A stretch of DNA of 64,000 nucleotides from Alphaproteobacteria bacterium (GTDB taxonomy: Bacteria > Pseudomonadota > Alphaproteobacteria > JAAEOK01), in contig JAAEOK010000112.1 in the NCBI GenBank assembly GCA_024244705.1, positions 62,001 to 126,000 on the forward strand, read 5' to 3'. Below the pieces are notes generated by a model, which saw only the letters and a list, made by a program, of their open reading frames with translations, searched no databases and was not told the origin of the DNA. The position numbers and the translations under genes were made by a program. The first letter of the stretch is position 1, and each line of letters begins with the position of its first letter. Shown here one piece after another: positions 9,050-18,158 of the stretch.

Positions 9050-10092
9050 ACCGTCGCCGCACGAACGCCCGTTGCCGGCGGCAACAGGCTTGCAAAATCT
9101 TCGATGGCACGCTCGACAAATCCGTACCGAGCCATGTCGACCGCGACGCCAATGGCGGTCGCGAAGCCAAACGCGTCGGAACCGCCATGGCTTTTGACCG
9201 CGATCCCGTTGATGCCGAGAAAGACGGCGCCGTTGTAACGCCGGGGATCGATCCGCTTTCTCAATTTACGGAATGCGCCGCTGGCAAATAAATATCCGAT
9301 CCGAGCCAAGATGGAACTCCTGAACGCCTCGCGCAGGAATGCGTTCAACAGCTTACCAGTTCCTTCCGCAGTCTTGATCGCAATATTTCCCGACCAGCCA
9401 TCGGTTACGACGACGTCAACCGTGCCGCTGGCGATGTCAACGCCTTCGACGAAACCATGGAATCCAATTGGGAGATTCGACTGGCGCAGGACGCTTGCCG
9501 CGTCGCGCACCGCCTCATGGCCCTTTTGGTCCTCGGTTCCCACATTGAGCAATCCAACCGTCGGCTTTTCGATCCCAAAGACCGTCCGAGCGAAGACTTC
9601 TCCCAATATGGCGAACTGGACCAGGTTCTCCGCATCGCAGGTCAGGTTCGCCCCAAGATCAAGCATAATGCTCTCGCCGCGGCGGGTCGGGACGAACCCC
9701 GCCATGGCGGGGCGGTCGATTCCCGGAAGCGCCCGCAAGACAATCTTGGTAAAGGCAAGCAATGCCCCGGTGTTCCCGCCCGAAACGACACCGGCCGCGT
9801 TGCCTAGTTTCACTTCCTCGATAGCGAGTCGCATGCTTGATCGTTTGCCCGCCCGGAGCGCGGCCGACGGTTTGTCTTCAGGCGAAATCACGTCGAGGGT
9901 ATGACGGACTTCGACCGCGTCCCGCAGGACTTTGTGCTCGTCCAGCAACGGCACGATTTGTGCCTCGTCACCGACCAGGATAAAGCCAACATCCGGAAAT
10001 CGCTTACGCGCGATCAACGCGCCCCTGATCACCGCCTCAGGCGCATGATCGCCACCCATCGCGTCAAGGGCAATGGTCAGTTTCCCTGTCAA
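9046..10092 (-). CDS. plsX: Phosphate acyltransferase PlsX
   Basis: This protein makes acyl-phosphate from acyl-ACP for the first step of phospholipid synthesis (PlsX/PlsY pathway). The N-terminal signature [14 protein letters not shown] and the motif [11 protein letters not shown] are clear, and the length of 348 residues is normal. The only initiation codon compatible with the family N-terminus is a TTG at 10092, with AAGG about 9 bases upstream; no ATG or GTG exists upstream in frame before rpmF. The first internal ATG (10059) would remove the conserved beta strand. It lies between rpmF (28-bp gap) and fabH (GTGA overlap). Confidence 0.95.
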   Translation of the reverse strand: MTGKLTIALDAMGGDHAPEAVIRGALIARKRFPDVGFILVGDEAQIVPLLDEHKVLRDAVEVRHTLDVISPEDKPSAALRAGKRSSMRLAIEEVKLGNAAGVVSGGNTGALLAFTKIVLRALPGIDRPAMAGFVPTRRGESIMLDLGANLTCDAENLVQFAILGEVFARTVFGIEKPTVGLLNVGTEDQKGHEAVRDAASVLRQSNLPIGFHGFVEGVDIASGTVDVVVTDGWSGNIAIKTAEGTGKLLNAFLREAFRSSILARIGYLFASGAFRKLRKRIDPRRYNGAVFLGINGIAVKSHGGSDAFGFATAIGVAVDMARYGFVERAIEDFASLLPPATGVRAATV

Positions 10093-10120
10093 GGGTTCGA
10101 CCTTTAGCGGGGGAATCGGG

Positions 10121-10303
10121 TCAGACGCCCGCTATCTCCACAACCTCGCGACCATCGTAGTGGCCGCAAGCACCACATACATGGTGCGGCCGCTTGAGTT
10201 CCCCGCAATTTGCACACTCGGCGTAAGCGCCGGGCTTCAAGGCATCGTGGGCTCTCCGCATGTCGCGACGCGACTTCGAAATCTTCTTCTTTGGAACTGC
10301 CAT
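10121..10303 (-). CDS. rpmF: 50S ribosomal protein L32
   Basis: This 60-residue basic protein starts with the canonical [20 protein letters not shown]. It keeps two CxxC pairs (CANC and CGAC), so it is the zinc-binding form of L32. The position between the DUF177 gene and plsX is the conserved bacterial order. Confidence 0.97.
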   Translation of the reverse strand: MAVPKKKISKSRRDMRRAHDALKPGAYAECANCGELKRPHHVCGACGHYDGREVVEIAGV

Positions 10304-10379
10304 AGCTTTTTACTTTCTTCATCGTGGCCGCCTACACGCGTTGTTCTCTTAGACAAATTACGCGCTTGCGGCAAGCAGG

Positions 10380-11006
10380 TTACCGATCGTCATTTTTCCG
10401 GCGGAGCCCTTCGAGGGCCACAAAAGGCCCGGATTTCGTCGAATCTTCGGCATCGGCAATCCATCGTGGATCAACCTCCGCGCCGGCTGACCGCGGGTAC
10501 GGATCAAGGGCACAAGCGAGCTGTTGTACGACTTCCTCGCCGAGGTCGATGCGGTCTTCGATAATCAATTCCGGCGGGTCCGTATCGTCTCCGCATTCCC
10601 CCATGGCCTCAACTTCCGCGCCATTGCGGGCATAGACCGTTTCGAAATCACTCTCAACGATCATATCCACCGGTTGGAGCGTCACGACACATTCTTGCAC
10701 GACCTCGGCCCTGAGATTTCCGGAAACCAGAAAAACATCCTTGACCGGGCCGTTCCGCACCGTGATATCCGCCTCGAGTGCCCGAATATCCTCCAAGCCG
10801 AGCCGCGCGGAGATGGCGGCGCATTCTCGCCGCTCCGCCCGCAGATGCGCGGAAGTCGCGATTTCTGTCATTCCGGATAGATCGAGGACGTGCGAAAACT
10901 CGAGCGCCCGCGAATCTTGCGTCGGTGCCATGGCTGTGCCTGCTGGGATGTCCAATTCTTGCCGCTCGGCGGAAGCGGCGCGCACATTAGGGACGATGCT
11001 CGGCAT
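10380..11006 (-). CDS. YceD/DUF177 family protein upstream of rpmF
   Basis: This protein of about 208 residues belongs to the DUF177 (YceD) family, encoded almost universally just upstream of rpmF and implicated in 23S rRNA maturation. The family signature CVVTLQPVDMIVESDFETVY is present, as is an acidic stretch ending DRIDLGEEVVQQLACALDPY. I chose ATG 11006; the frame also opens with a TTG at 11012, and an internal ATG precedes APTQDSRALEFSHVLDLSGM, where the conserved region begins. It directly follows the cytochrome bc1 chaperone gene. Confidence 0.88.
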   Translation of the reverse strand: MPSIVPNVRAASAERQELDIPAGTAMAPTQDSRALEFSHVLDLSGMTEIATSAHLRAERRECAAISARLGLEDIRALEADITVRNGPVKDVFLVSGNLRAEVVQECVVTLQPVDMIVESDFETVYARNGAEVEAMGECGDDTDPPELIIEDRIDLGEEVVQQLACALDPYPRSAGAEVDPRWIADAEDSTKSGPFVALEGLRRKNDDR

Positions 11007-11012
11007 GGTCAA

Positions 11013-11579
11013 CTAGATTTCCGGATCCGCGTCGAGGTCACGGAACCGAGCGAATTCAGCGCTGCCGTCAAGTATGTCACCGTCACCGAGATCGGCAAGG
11101 TGTGCCGCCTGAAAACGAACATAATCGGCCATTATCGCAACGACGGCGTCATCCGGCGCGATGCCGCGGTAGAGATTGCGCGACAGCGCCGCCGCCAAAT
11201 CGTCCGCCCGTGGCGAGCCGAGCGCCGCCTGATAGGCTGCAATTCGCCCGTAAAGCGCCTTCGCCATTGTTTTCACCCTTCGCCCGACGGCCAAATCGCC
11301 GACGCCCAGTTCTCGGAGGTTTTCGTCCATGTCCGCGAACATGGTATCGAACAGAGCCTGACCCACGAGCTTGCCCCGCCCATGGGCGCTGCGGAGGCGA
11401 TGGAGGATCAAGAAGACATGCAGCGCGATCATGTCGAACCGGCCATCCAAGGTGTCCGGGACACCGCCGGAGCGATAGAACGTCCCCCGGCGCGCCTGAC
11501 CGACCGCCGCCATGTAAAGCATCCGAGCCGCTTTGCGGTTGGCGCCGCCGGTTCGCAATTTACCGATCACGGGTAACAC
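11013..11579 (-). CDS. Ubiquinol-cytochrome c chaperone (CBP3-like)
   Basis: This 188-residue protein matches the bacterial branch of CBP3, the assembly factor for cytochrome b of the bc1 complex. The core contains ARRGTFYRSGGVPDTLDGRF followed by DMIALHVFLILHRLR, then an MFADMDENLRELGVGDLAVG segment typical of the family. The start is a GTG at 11579; a second GTG three codons in is possible. It is immediately upstream of the DUF177 gene, a common alphaproteobacterial order. It implies an aerobic respiratory chain with complex III. Confidence 0.86.
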   Translation of the reverse strand: MLPVIGKLRTGGANRKAARMLYMAAVGQARRGTFYRSGGVPDTLDGRFDMIALHVFLILHRLRSAHGRGKLVGQALFDTMFADMDENLRELGVGDLAVGRRVKTMAKALYGRIAAYQAALGSPRADDLAAALSRNLYRGIAPDDAVVAIMADYVRFQAAHLADLGDGDILDGSAEFARFRDLDADPEI

Positions 11580-11709
11580 AGGCTAATTCCCCTCGGGCAT
11601 CGGTTGACACACCGGACGGAGCAGTGCCATCTTTCGTCCACGGTGGTGGGCCGGGACGACGCGATTCCGGTTTGAATTGCGGCGATATAACCAAGGTTTT
11701 CACGGAACT

Positions 11710-12189
11710 ATGTCTGACACGTGGGTAAATCCGCTGCGATGGCTGGTGGTGCTCTTTCTGATCGCCGCCCTGAGCGCCTGTGCGACCCGCGTTTCCAACC
11801 ACGGCAACAAGCCGGACCCCGATAAACTCGCCCAGATCGAGCCGGGTGTCCAGAGCAAGGCCCAGGTCAAGAACATGCTCGGTTCGCCGTCTTCGGTCGG
11901 CGCCTTCGAAAAGAATACATGGTACTACATCAGCCAGGTCGGCGAACGCAGCTGGTTCTTCCCCGAAGAGGCCACCGAACGTGAGGTGGTGATGATCCGC
12001 TTCGATGATGTCGGTCAGGTTGCAAGCATCGAGCAGTTGGACCTCGAGGACGGTCAGGAGGTCGATATTGTCGACCGCGAAACTCCGACCCAAGGCCAGC
12101 AGCTGACCTTCCTGCAACAAATGTGGCAGGCGCTCATCGGCGGCCCGGGTCTCTTCTCCGGCGGCAGCGCGGGCGAAAGCCCGCTCTAA
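11710..12189 (+). CDS. bamE: Outer membrane assembly lipoprotein BamE (SmpA/OmlA)
   Basis: This is the small lipoprotein of the BAM complex that inserts beta-barrel proteins into the outer membrane. From the ATG at 11710 there is a signal peptide ending in the lipobox LSAC (Cys about residue 21). The SmpA/OmlA fold follows: IEPGVQSKAQVKNMLGSPSS, then TWYYISQVGERSWFFPEEATER. The frame stays open upstream to 11677, but the earlier residues would precede the signal peptide awkwardly. It is the only plus-strand gene in this housekeeping stretch, divergent from the CBP3 gene and convergent with hppA. The glycine-rich tail is slightly longer than usual. Confidence 0.93.
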   Translation: MSDTWVNPLRWLVVLFLIAALSACATRVSNHGNKPDPDKLAQIEPGVQSKAQVKNMLGSPSSVGAFEKNTWYYISQVGERSWFFPEEATEREVVMIRFDDVGQVASIEQLDLEDGQEVDIVDRETPTQGQQLTFLQQMWQALIGGPGLFSGGSAGESPL

Positions 12190-12222
12190 CCTCTTCGGTT
12201 TCCGTCCCGTTTAGGCGTCGGC

Positions 12223-12240
12223 GGTGCCGACGGCGGCACC
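12223..12240. terminator. Possible hairpin between convergent bamE and hppA
   Basis: A perfect 7-bp GC-rich stem (GGTGCCG/CGGCACC) with a 4-base loop lies in the 80-bp gap between the two convergent genes. No T-run follows on either strand, so this is at best a weak or Rho-assisted end. Confidence 0.35.
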
Positions 12241-12269
12241 CGCGTGCTGGTCGCGCGACGCGTGCGCCA

Positions 12270-14351
12270 CTAAACCGACGCCAGCACCGCCAACAGCAGA
12301 ATCGCCACGATGTTGGTAATCTTGATCATCGGGTTGATGGCCGGCCCCGCCGTGTCCTTGTAGGGGTCACCGACCGTATCGCCGGTAACGGCGGCCATAT
12401 GGGCCTCCGATCCCTTTCCTCCGCAATGACCGTCCTCAATGTATTTCTTGGCATTGTCCCAGGCGCCGCCGCCGGAGGTCATCGATATCGCCACGAAAAG
12501 TCCGGTAACGATGGTTCCGAGCAACATTGCGCCGAGGGTCGTAAAGGCCGCGCCCTGCCCGGCCGCGGCGGCGATCACGAAGTAGACGATGACCGGAGCC
12601 AGGACCGGCAGCAACGAAGGCACGATCATTTCCTTGATTGCCGCCTTCGTCAGCAGATCGACAGCGCGACCGTATTCGGGTTTCGCGGTGCCTTCCATAA
12701 TCCCGGGGATTTCCTTGAATTGACGGCGCACTTCGACGACCACTTGTCCCCCTGCACGGCCGACAGCCATCATTCCCATCGAGCCAAACAGGTAAGGCAG
12801 CAGGCCGCCAATGAAGAGACCGATGACGACGAAGGGGTTTTGCAAGGTGAAATCGACTTCAACGGTGGGGAAGTAATGGTGAAGGTCCTCGGTATAGGCG
12901 GCGAAGAGAACCAACGCCGCTAGCCCGGCGGATCCGATAGCGTAACCCTTTGTCACTGCCTTCGTCGTATTACCGACCGCATCGAGCGCGTCGGTTGTCT
13001 TGCGCACGTCCTCCGGCAACTCGGCCATTTCGGCAATGCCGCCGGCGTTGTCCGTCACCGGCCCATAGGCGTCGAGGGCGACGACCATGCCGGCCAACGC
13101 CAACATCGTCGTCGCGGCCACGGCCAGGCCGAACAGCCCGGCGTTGACGTAGGCGACGATTATGCCGGCCGAAATCACCAATACCGGTAGCGCGGTCGCT
13201 TCCATCGATACCGCCAAGCCCTGAATGATATTGGTCGCGTGCCCGGTATTCGACGATTCCGCGACACTCTTAACCGGTCGGTGGTTGGTGCCGGTATAGT
13301 ACTCGGTGATCCACACGATCAGGCCGGTGACGACCAAGCCGGCAATCGAGCAAATGAGGAGATTGAAGCCCGTAAATGTGACCCCCCCGGCCGTATATTC
13401 GGTTCCGAAACCGAGGAACGGCAGCGTAATGATGGCGATGAGGATCGCTGAGACAACGGCGCTGACGATAAAGCCCTTGTACAATGCCCCCATGATGTTC
13501 TCGCTGGGACCAAGACGGACGGCAAATGTCGCAACCACCGAGGCGATGATACATACGGCGCCAATAACCAGTGGGTAGAGCATCATCTCGGCCATGACAT
13601 CGCCGGTGAAGAAAATGGCCGCGAGCAACATGGTCGCAACAACGGTGACGGCATAGGTCTCGAACAAATCAGCGGCCATGCCGGCGCAATCACCGACGTT
13701 GTCTCCAACGTTGTCGGCGATGACCGCGGCGTTGCGTGGGTCGTCTTCGGGAATGCCGGCTTCGATCTTGCCGACGAGATCCGCTCCGACATCGGCCCCC
13801 TTGGTGAATATGCCGCCGCCGAGACGGGCAAAAATCGAAATCAGCGACGCGCCAAAGCTGAGCGCTACCAGCGCTTCGAGCAACCGTCGGGTTTCGACCC
13901 CAAAGGCGAGAAGAATGAGGTAGTAAATCGCGACCCCCAGCAATCCGAGGCCAACCACCAACATGCCGGTGATCGCCCCGGATTTGAAGGCAATGTCGAG
14001 CGCCGGTTCGAGGCCGTTACGGGCGGCATGCGCCGTCCGCACATTGGCGCGAACCGACACATACATGCCGATATACCCGGCGGCGGCAGAGAGAACCGCG
14101 CCGATCGCAAATCCGATCGCGACGTTGAATCCGAGGAATGCCAGTAAGATGAGACAGACGATGATACCGACAATACCGATGGTCATGTATTGCCGGTTCA
14201 GATAGGCGCGCGCGCCTTCTTGAATGGCGGCGGCAATTTCCTGCATACGCTCGGAACCGGCATCGGCAGACAGAACGCTCCTGCTCGCCCACCAGCCATA
14301 GCCAAGGGCCAGGAGCCCGCAGAGGATCACCAGAATATAGAGAAACACCAT
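12270..14351 (-). CDS. hppA: Proton-translocating membrane pyrophosphatase, K+-independent type
   Basis: This 693-residue integral membrane enzyme couples pyrophosphate hydrolysis to proton export. Core motifs are [20 protein letters not shown] and [20 protein letters not shown], the acidic substrate loop, with a second Asp-rich site near [14 protein letters not shown]. In the K+-determining segment the sequence reads GNTTKA, with Lys where K+-dependent enzymes have Ala, predicting a K+-independent proton pump as in Rhodospirillum. The frame is open upstream to 14474, but ATG 14351 begins directly at the first membrane helix. It follows thiL. It would let the cell recover energy from biosynthetic pyrophosphate. 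Confidence 0.95.
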   Translation of the reverse strand: MVFLYILVILCGLLALGYGWWASRSVLSADAGSERMQEIAAAIQEGARAYLNRQYMTIGIVGIIVCLILLAFLGFNVAIGFAIGAVLSAAAGYIGMYVSVRANVRTAHAARNGLEPALDIAFKSGAITGMLVVGLGLLGVAIYYLILLAFGVETRRLLEALVALSFGASLISIFARLGGGIFTKGADVGADLVGKIEAGIPEDDPRNAAVIADNVGDNVGDCAGMAADLFETYAVTVVATMLLAAIFFTGDVMAEMMLYPLVIGAVCIIASVVATFAVRLGPSENIMGALYKGFIVSAVVSAILIAIITLPFLGFGTEYTAGGVTFTGFNLLICSIAGLVVTGLIVWITEYYTGTNHRPVKSVAESSNTGHATNIIQGLAVSMEATALPVLVISAGIIVAYVNAGLFGLAVAATTMLALAGMVVALDAYGPVTDNAGGIAEMAELPEDVRKTTDALDAVGNTTKAVTKGYAIGSAGLAALVLFAAYTEDLHHYFPTVEVDFTLQNPFVVIGLFIGGLLPYLFGSMGMMAVGRAGGQVVVEVRRQFKEIPGIMEGTAKPEYGRAVDLLTKAAIKEMIVPSLLPVLAPVIVYFVIAAAAGQGAAFTTLGAMLLGTIVTGLFVAISMTSGGGAWDNAKKYIEDGHCGGKGSEAHMAAVTGDTVGDPYKDTAGPAINPMIKITNIVAILLLAVLASV

Positions 14352-14517
14352 TTTTTGAGGTCCTTGGTCGATGTCCAAACACAGGAGCCGCGCGGCGCGC
14401 CCCGTTTTGCAATTGGGGTCCCAACCGGCGGCGGTCAGAAAGTCGCGCGGAAAATGCCAGAATCCTCGCTGCAACGCAACAACGGGGTCAAATCAGTTTG
14501 GAACGGCGAAATCGCCT

Positions 14518-15504
14518 TCAAAAATGCCGGTATCCGCCGCCGTCAATCTCGATCATCCGACCGTCGTGGCCGCGAACCTTGACCTCGGGTTCGGCCAAAA
14601 AACAGCCGATTTCCGTAATCGCGGTTCCAAGCTTCTCGGCAATGCCAAGTATCCCGCTGGTTTCCGATTCGGGTGCCGCAAACAGCAGCTCATAATCGTC
14701 ACCGCCGGTGATCGCGAGCCGAGTCAAGCCGTCATCGGCGGCGATTTGCCGCTTCGCGGCAGCGGAAACCGGAACGCGGTCCAGCCAGATCTCCGCGCCG
14801 ACGCCCGACGCGCTGGCCACGTGCCGGAGATCGGCAACCAAGCCATCGGAAACGTCGATCATGGCATGGACCATGCCGGCGAGGTGAAGGCCGAGGGCCA
14901 CTCGCGGCCGGGGTAGCAAATAACGGTCGATCAGCGGTGCGACGTCGGGATTGTCGGCAGCCATGCCAGCCCGAAGCGCGCGGAGACCGAGGGCGGCGTC
15001 ACCGATGGTTCCTGAAACGTAAATCCGGTCGTCTGTCCTAGCTCCGTTCCGCTTAACCGCCAGGCCCCGTTGGCATGTACCAAATGCGGTAATGGATATC
15101 GTAAGCGGCCCCGGTGTCGCGACCGTGTCGCCACCGATCAGCGACAGCTCGAACATCTCCTGGTCGACGGCCAACCCGGCGGCGAACTCCGCTATCCAGT
15201 CCTCGGATATGCTGTGCGGTAGCGCAAGTCCCAACGTGTAGGCCACGGGCTGCGCCGCCATCGCGGCGAGATCCGATAGGTTAACGCGGAGCGCCTTACG
15301 CGCCACGCCGCCGGCTTTGTCCTCGCGGCGGAAATGGACGCCTTCGACCAAGACATCGGTGGTTATGACCACTTCTTCATCGGCATCGGCGCTGAGCACA
15401 GCGGCATCGTCGAGTAAATTGAACGCGCCCCAATACTCCGCGGCCAAGGGGGCGAAGTACCGCGCGATCAGTCCGAATTCGTCGCTGCCATCATTCTCGG
15501 CCAT
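14518..15504 (-). CDS. thiL: Thiamine-monophosphate kinase
   Basis: This 328-residue enzyme phosphorylates thiamine monophosphate to the active diphosphate cofactor. Family motifs are DEFGLIARYFAPLA at the N-terminus, DDAAVL, TTDVLVEGVHFR, the metal-binding GGDTV and the C-terminal ITGGDDYELLFA. I chose ATG 15504, which gives the normal length and overlaps the end of nusB by 14 bp; the frame continues upstream without family similarity. Position after ribH-nusB is conserved across proteobacteria. Confidence 0.95.
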   Translation of the reverse strand: MAENDGSDEFGLIARYFAPLAAEYWGAFNLLDDAAVLSADADEEVVITTDVLVEGVHFRREDKAGGVARKALRVNLSDLAAMAAQPVAYTLGLALPHSISEDWIAEFAAGLAVDQEMFELSLIGGDTVATPGPLTISITAFGTCQRGLAVKRNGARTDDRIYVSGTIGDAALGLRALRAGMAADNPDVAPLIDRYLLPRPRVALGLHLAGMVHAMIDVSDGLVADLRHVASASGVGAEIWLDRVPVSAAAKRQIAADDGLTRLAITGGDDYELLFAAPESETSGILGIAEKLGTAITEIGCFLAEPEVKVRGHDGRMIEIDGGGYRHF

Positions 15505-15988
15505 CGCATTGGCCCTCAAATTCCTCCCGACGCAGGGTGCGAGCCATCCGATCAAGCACGCCGTTTACAAGTCCCAGTTCCTTGCCGTCAAAAAACGACC
15601 GCGCGATATCCACATACTCCGAAATCACCACGCGGGCCGGAACATCGAGACGGTTGCGAAGCTCGTAGCCGCCGAGGCGAAGCATCGCCTTGAGTACCCG
15701 GTCAAGGCGATGAAGCGGCCATTCCGGCGCGAGTACGTCACCGATTATCCGGTCAAGATCCGCACAATCGGCCGACGCATTACGGACCAGCTCATCGAAG
15801 TACGAACGATCGGCATCCGCCCTCGGGGCGCCGTCCAGGTCACCCCCGAGGCGGTACTGCGCGAATTCGCCGACCACCTTATCAACCGAAAGATCGGTCA
15901 TATCGAGTTGATAGAGCGCCTGAATCGCCGCCAGACGGGCCATACTGCGTGCGCCGGCGACTGTTGCCTCGTTTCGTCGGACGTTCAT
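15491..15988 (-). CDS. nusB: Transcription antitermination factor NusB
   Basis: This protein of about 165 residues binds boxA RNA with S10 and promotes antitermination in rRNA operons. Signature segments are ARLAAIQALYQLDMT, DVLAPEWPLHRLDRVLKAML and the C-terminal VISEYVDIARSFF, with LGLVNGVLDRMAR. The ATG at 15988 overlaps the ribH TGA (ATGA at 15985-15988), favouring this start over the longer open frame. It is translationally coupled between ribH and thiL. Confidence 0.95.
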   Translation of the reverse strand: MNVRRNEATVAGARSMARLAAIQALYQLDMTDLSVDKVVGEFAQYRLGGDLDGAPRADADRSYFDELVRNASADCADLDRIIGDVLAPEWPLHRLDRVLKAMLRLGGYELRNRLDVPARVVISEYVDIARSFFDGKELGLVNGVLDRMARTLRREEFEGQCDGRE

Positions 15989-16431
15989 TCGACACCAAGG
16001 CGGCGGCGGAGCGCGATCATGTCGAGGCAGGCGGTGGCGCCACTTCCGCCCTTGTCCATTTTTTCGACCGATGCCCGCGTCCACGCCTGTTCCCTGTCCT
16101 CTACGGTCAGAATTCCATAGCCAATCGCGAGGCCATGTCGAACCGCGAGATCTTGAAGGCCCCGTGCGCTCTCGCCGCAGACGTAGTCATAATGGCTGGT
16201 CTCCCCGCGGATGACGCATCCCAGAGCAACGTAGCCATCGTAAGAAATCGGGCCGCGACTGAGGTGGGCCATCCGGATGGCGGCTGGGATTTCGAAGGCG
16301 CCCGGCACCGCAATACGATCGTGGGTAGCGCCCGACCGTTCCAAGGCGGCGACAGCGCCCCGCGCCAACTCATCGGCGATGTCTTCATAAAAGCGTGATT
16401 CGACGATGAGAATGTTCGTCCGATCGCTCAC
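15985..16431 (-). CDS. ribH: 6,7-dimethyl-8-ribityllumazine synthase
   Basis: This 148-residue enzyme makes the lumazine precursor of riboflavin and normally assembles into 60-mers or pentamers. Visible motifs are VPGAFEIPAAIR (substrate loop), ALGCVIRGETSHYDYV with the catalytic His, and the GYGILTVEDREQAWTR segment. Initiation is at a GTG (16431) overlapping the ribBA stop (GTGA). It is the fourth riboflavin gene in a fully coupled ribD-ribE-ribBA-ribH run. Confidence 0.96.
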   Translation of the reverse strand: MSDRTNILIVESRFYEDIADELARGAVAALERSGATHDRIAVPGAFEIPAAIRMAHLSRGPISYDGYVALGCVIRGETSHYDYVCGESARGLQDLAVRHGLAIGYGILTVEDREQAWTRASVEKMDKGGSGATACLDMIALRRRLGVE

Positions 16432-17558
16432 GAGGTCACCTCCGGCGACGTGATCGGCCGCCGCTCGACAATTCGCAACCCGTAGCCCTCGAGACCAATG
16501 ACCGTGCGGTTGGAATTGGTCAACAAGATCATGTCGTGGACACCGCTATCCAGGAGAATCTGTGCGCCCACGCCGTAGTCGCGAAGCTCCCGGTCTCCGC
16601 CCTCACCCGCAGCCGCAGACTTCCCAGCGACGCGGTCGGAAAGGCTGGTCGCTCGAGGTTCCCGGATGACGACCACGACCCCATTTCCCTTCTCGCCGAT
16701 CATCTCCATCGAGGCCTGGAGGTCGGCGGCGCCGGATCGTCTCTCGCCAAGCACATCGCCGAGCACATTCAGGGCATGCATGCGAACGAGTGTCGGTTGA
16801 CCGTCGTCGATTTCGCCCTTGATAAGCGCCAGGTGCTCCGCATAGGCGACCGTGTTCTTGTAGACGATCATACGCCACTCGCCGCCATACCGGCTGGTGA
16901 ACGGGCGTTCGGCGATCCGTTCCACGATGCGGTCATTGCGCCGGCGATACGCAATCAAATCCGCGATCGTTGCAATCTTAAGGCTGTGTTGTGCCGCGAA
17001 GCCGACAAGGTCAGGGAGCCGGGCCATGGTCCCATCGTCGTTCATCACCTCGCAAATCACCGCCGCCGGTCTCAGACCGGCAAGTCTCGCTATATCGACC
17101 GATGCTTCGGTGTGCCCCGCGCGCACGAGAACACCGCCATCGCGCGCGACCAATGGAAATACGTGGCCCGGGCTCACGATGTCCTCGCGACCACTATTGG
17201 GGTCGGTCGCGATCGAGATGGTCCGCGCACGGTCGGGGGCGGATATCCCGGTCGTTATCCCGTCGCGGGCCTCGATCGAAACGGTAAACGCGGTCTGGTG
17301 GCGCGAGAGATTATCGTGCGTCATCAAGGAAATGCCGAGATGTTCGACACGGTCTCGGGTCAGCGCGAGGCAAATCAGGCCGCGCCCGTATTTGGCCATG
17401 AAATTTATCGCCTCGGGTGTTGCCATTTGCGCCGGAACAATCAGGTCCCCTTCGTTCTCGCGCGCCTCGTCATCGACGAGAATGATCATGCGGCCATTGC
17501 GTGCTTCGTCGATGATCTCTTCGATAGGCGATAGGTATGTTCGGTCCGATTCGTTCAC
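16428..17558 (-). CDS. ribB: 3,4-dihydroxy-2-butanone 4-phosphate synthase with degenerate GTP cyclohydrolase II domain
   Basis: This 376-residue protein has two domains. Residues 1-210 are an intact RibB domain: VDDEARENEGDLIVPAQ, ICLALTRDR, RHQTAFTVSIEA, and the catalytic GHVFPLVARDGGVLVRAGHT. Residues 215-376 align with GTP cyclohydrolase II but lack all three zinc cysteines: where active RibA carries CLTGD...RCDC, this protein reads NVLGDVLGERRSGA, and the GRGIGL loop is replaced. It therefore should supply only the butanone-phosphate branch of riboflavin synthesis. The GTG start at 17558 overlaps the ribE stop (GTGA). An active ribA must be encoded elsewhere. Confidence 0.93.
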   Translation of the reverse strand: MNESDRTYLSPIEEIIDEARNGRMIILVDDEARENEGDLIVPAQMATPEAINFMAKYGRGLICLALTRDRVEHLGISLMTHDNLSRHQTAFTVSIEARDGITTGISAPDRARTISIATDPNSGREDIVSPGHVFPLVARDGGVLVRAGHTEASVDIARLAGLRPAAVICEVMNDDGTMARLPDLVGFAAQHSLKIATIADLIAYRRRNDRIVERIAERPFTSRYGGEWRMIVYKNTVAYAEHLALIKGEIDDGQPTLVRMHALNVLGDVLGERRSGAADLQASMEMIGEKGNGVVVVIREPRATSLSDRVAGKSAAAGEGGDRELRDYGVGAQILLDSGVHDMILLTNSNRTVIGLEGYGLRIVERRPITSPEVTS

Positions 17559-18148
17559 GACTGCTCCCTCAGGCGGGCAACGTATCGCGCCAGCATGTCG
17601 ATTTCTACGTTCACCGGTTGCCCCTCGGTCAATGTTCCCAATGTCGTATGCTCTTGCGTAAAGGGGATGACATTGGTGTCGAAACGGTCGGCCGTCACAC
17701 CGTTTACCGTCAGTGAAACGCCGTCTATCGCAACCGAGCCCTTCTCCGCAATGTATTTCGCCAGTCCGGTGTGAACCTGAAACACATAGCGGCAGCTAGT
17801 CCCGTCGGGTGCTATCGAAACCACGGCAGCGACACCGTCGACGTGGCCGCTGACAATATGACCGCCCATTTCGTCACCCAACCGCAACGCACGTTCCAGA
17901 TTGACCCGAGAGCCGGCAGTCCAGTTCCCGAGCGTAGTACGCGCTAGGGTCTCGTTGGAGGCATCGACGACGAACCAGTCCGGTCCCTTGTCGACCACGG
18001 TCAGGCATACGCCCGAGCACGAGATCGAGGCGCCAAGGGCGACGGTCTCGGTTTCGTAGCCGGTCTCGATGGTGAGACGGAGACCGCCCTCCCCCAATCC
18101 GTCGACCGCACGTACGCAGCCAACATCGGTGACAATGCCTGTGAACAT
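17555..18148 (-). CDS. ribE: Riboflavin synthase alpha chain
   Basis: This 197-residue enzyme dismutates two lumazines into riboflavin. It has the classic duplicated lumazine-binding barrel: repeat one starts MFTGIVTDVG and contains SCSGVCLTVV, repeat two contains GHIVSGHVDGVAAV and AIDGVSLTVNGV. I chose ATG 18148 because every family member starts with MFTGI; upstream open codons to 18235 show no similarity. The gap from ribD is 10 bp. Confidence 0.96.
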   Translation of the reverse strand: MFTGIVTDVGCVRAVDGLGEGGLRLTIETGYETETVALGASISCSGVCLTVVDKGPDWFVVDASNETLARTTLGNWTAGSRVNLERALRLGDEMGGHIVSGHVDGVAAVVSIAPDGTSCRYVFQVHTGLAKYIAEKGSVAIDGVSLTVNGVTADRFDTNVIPFTQEHTTLGTLTEGQPVNVEIDMLARYVARLREQS

Positions 18149-18158
18149 GCCGGCTAAC

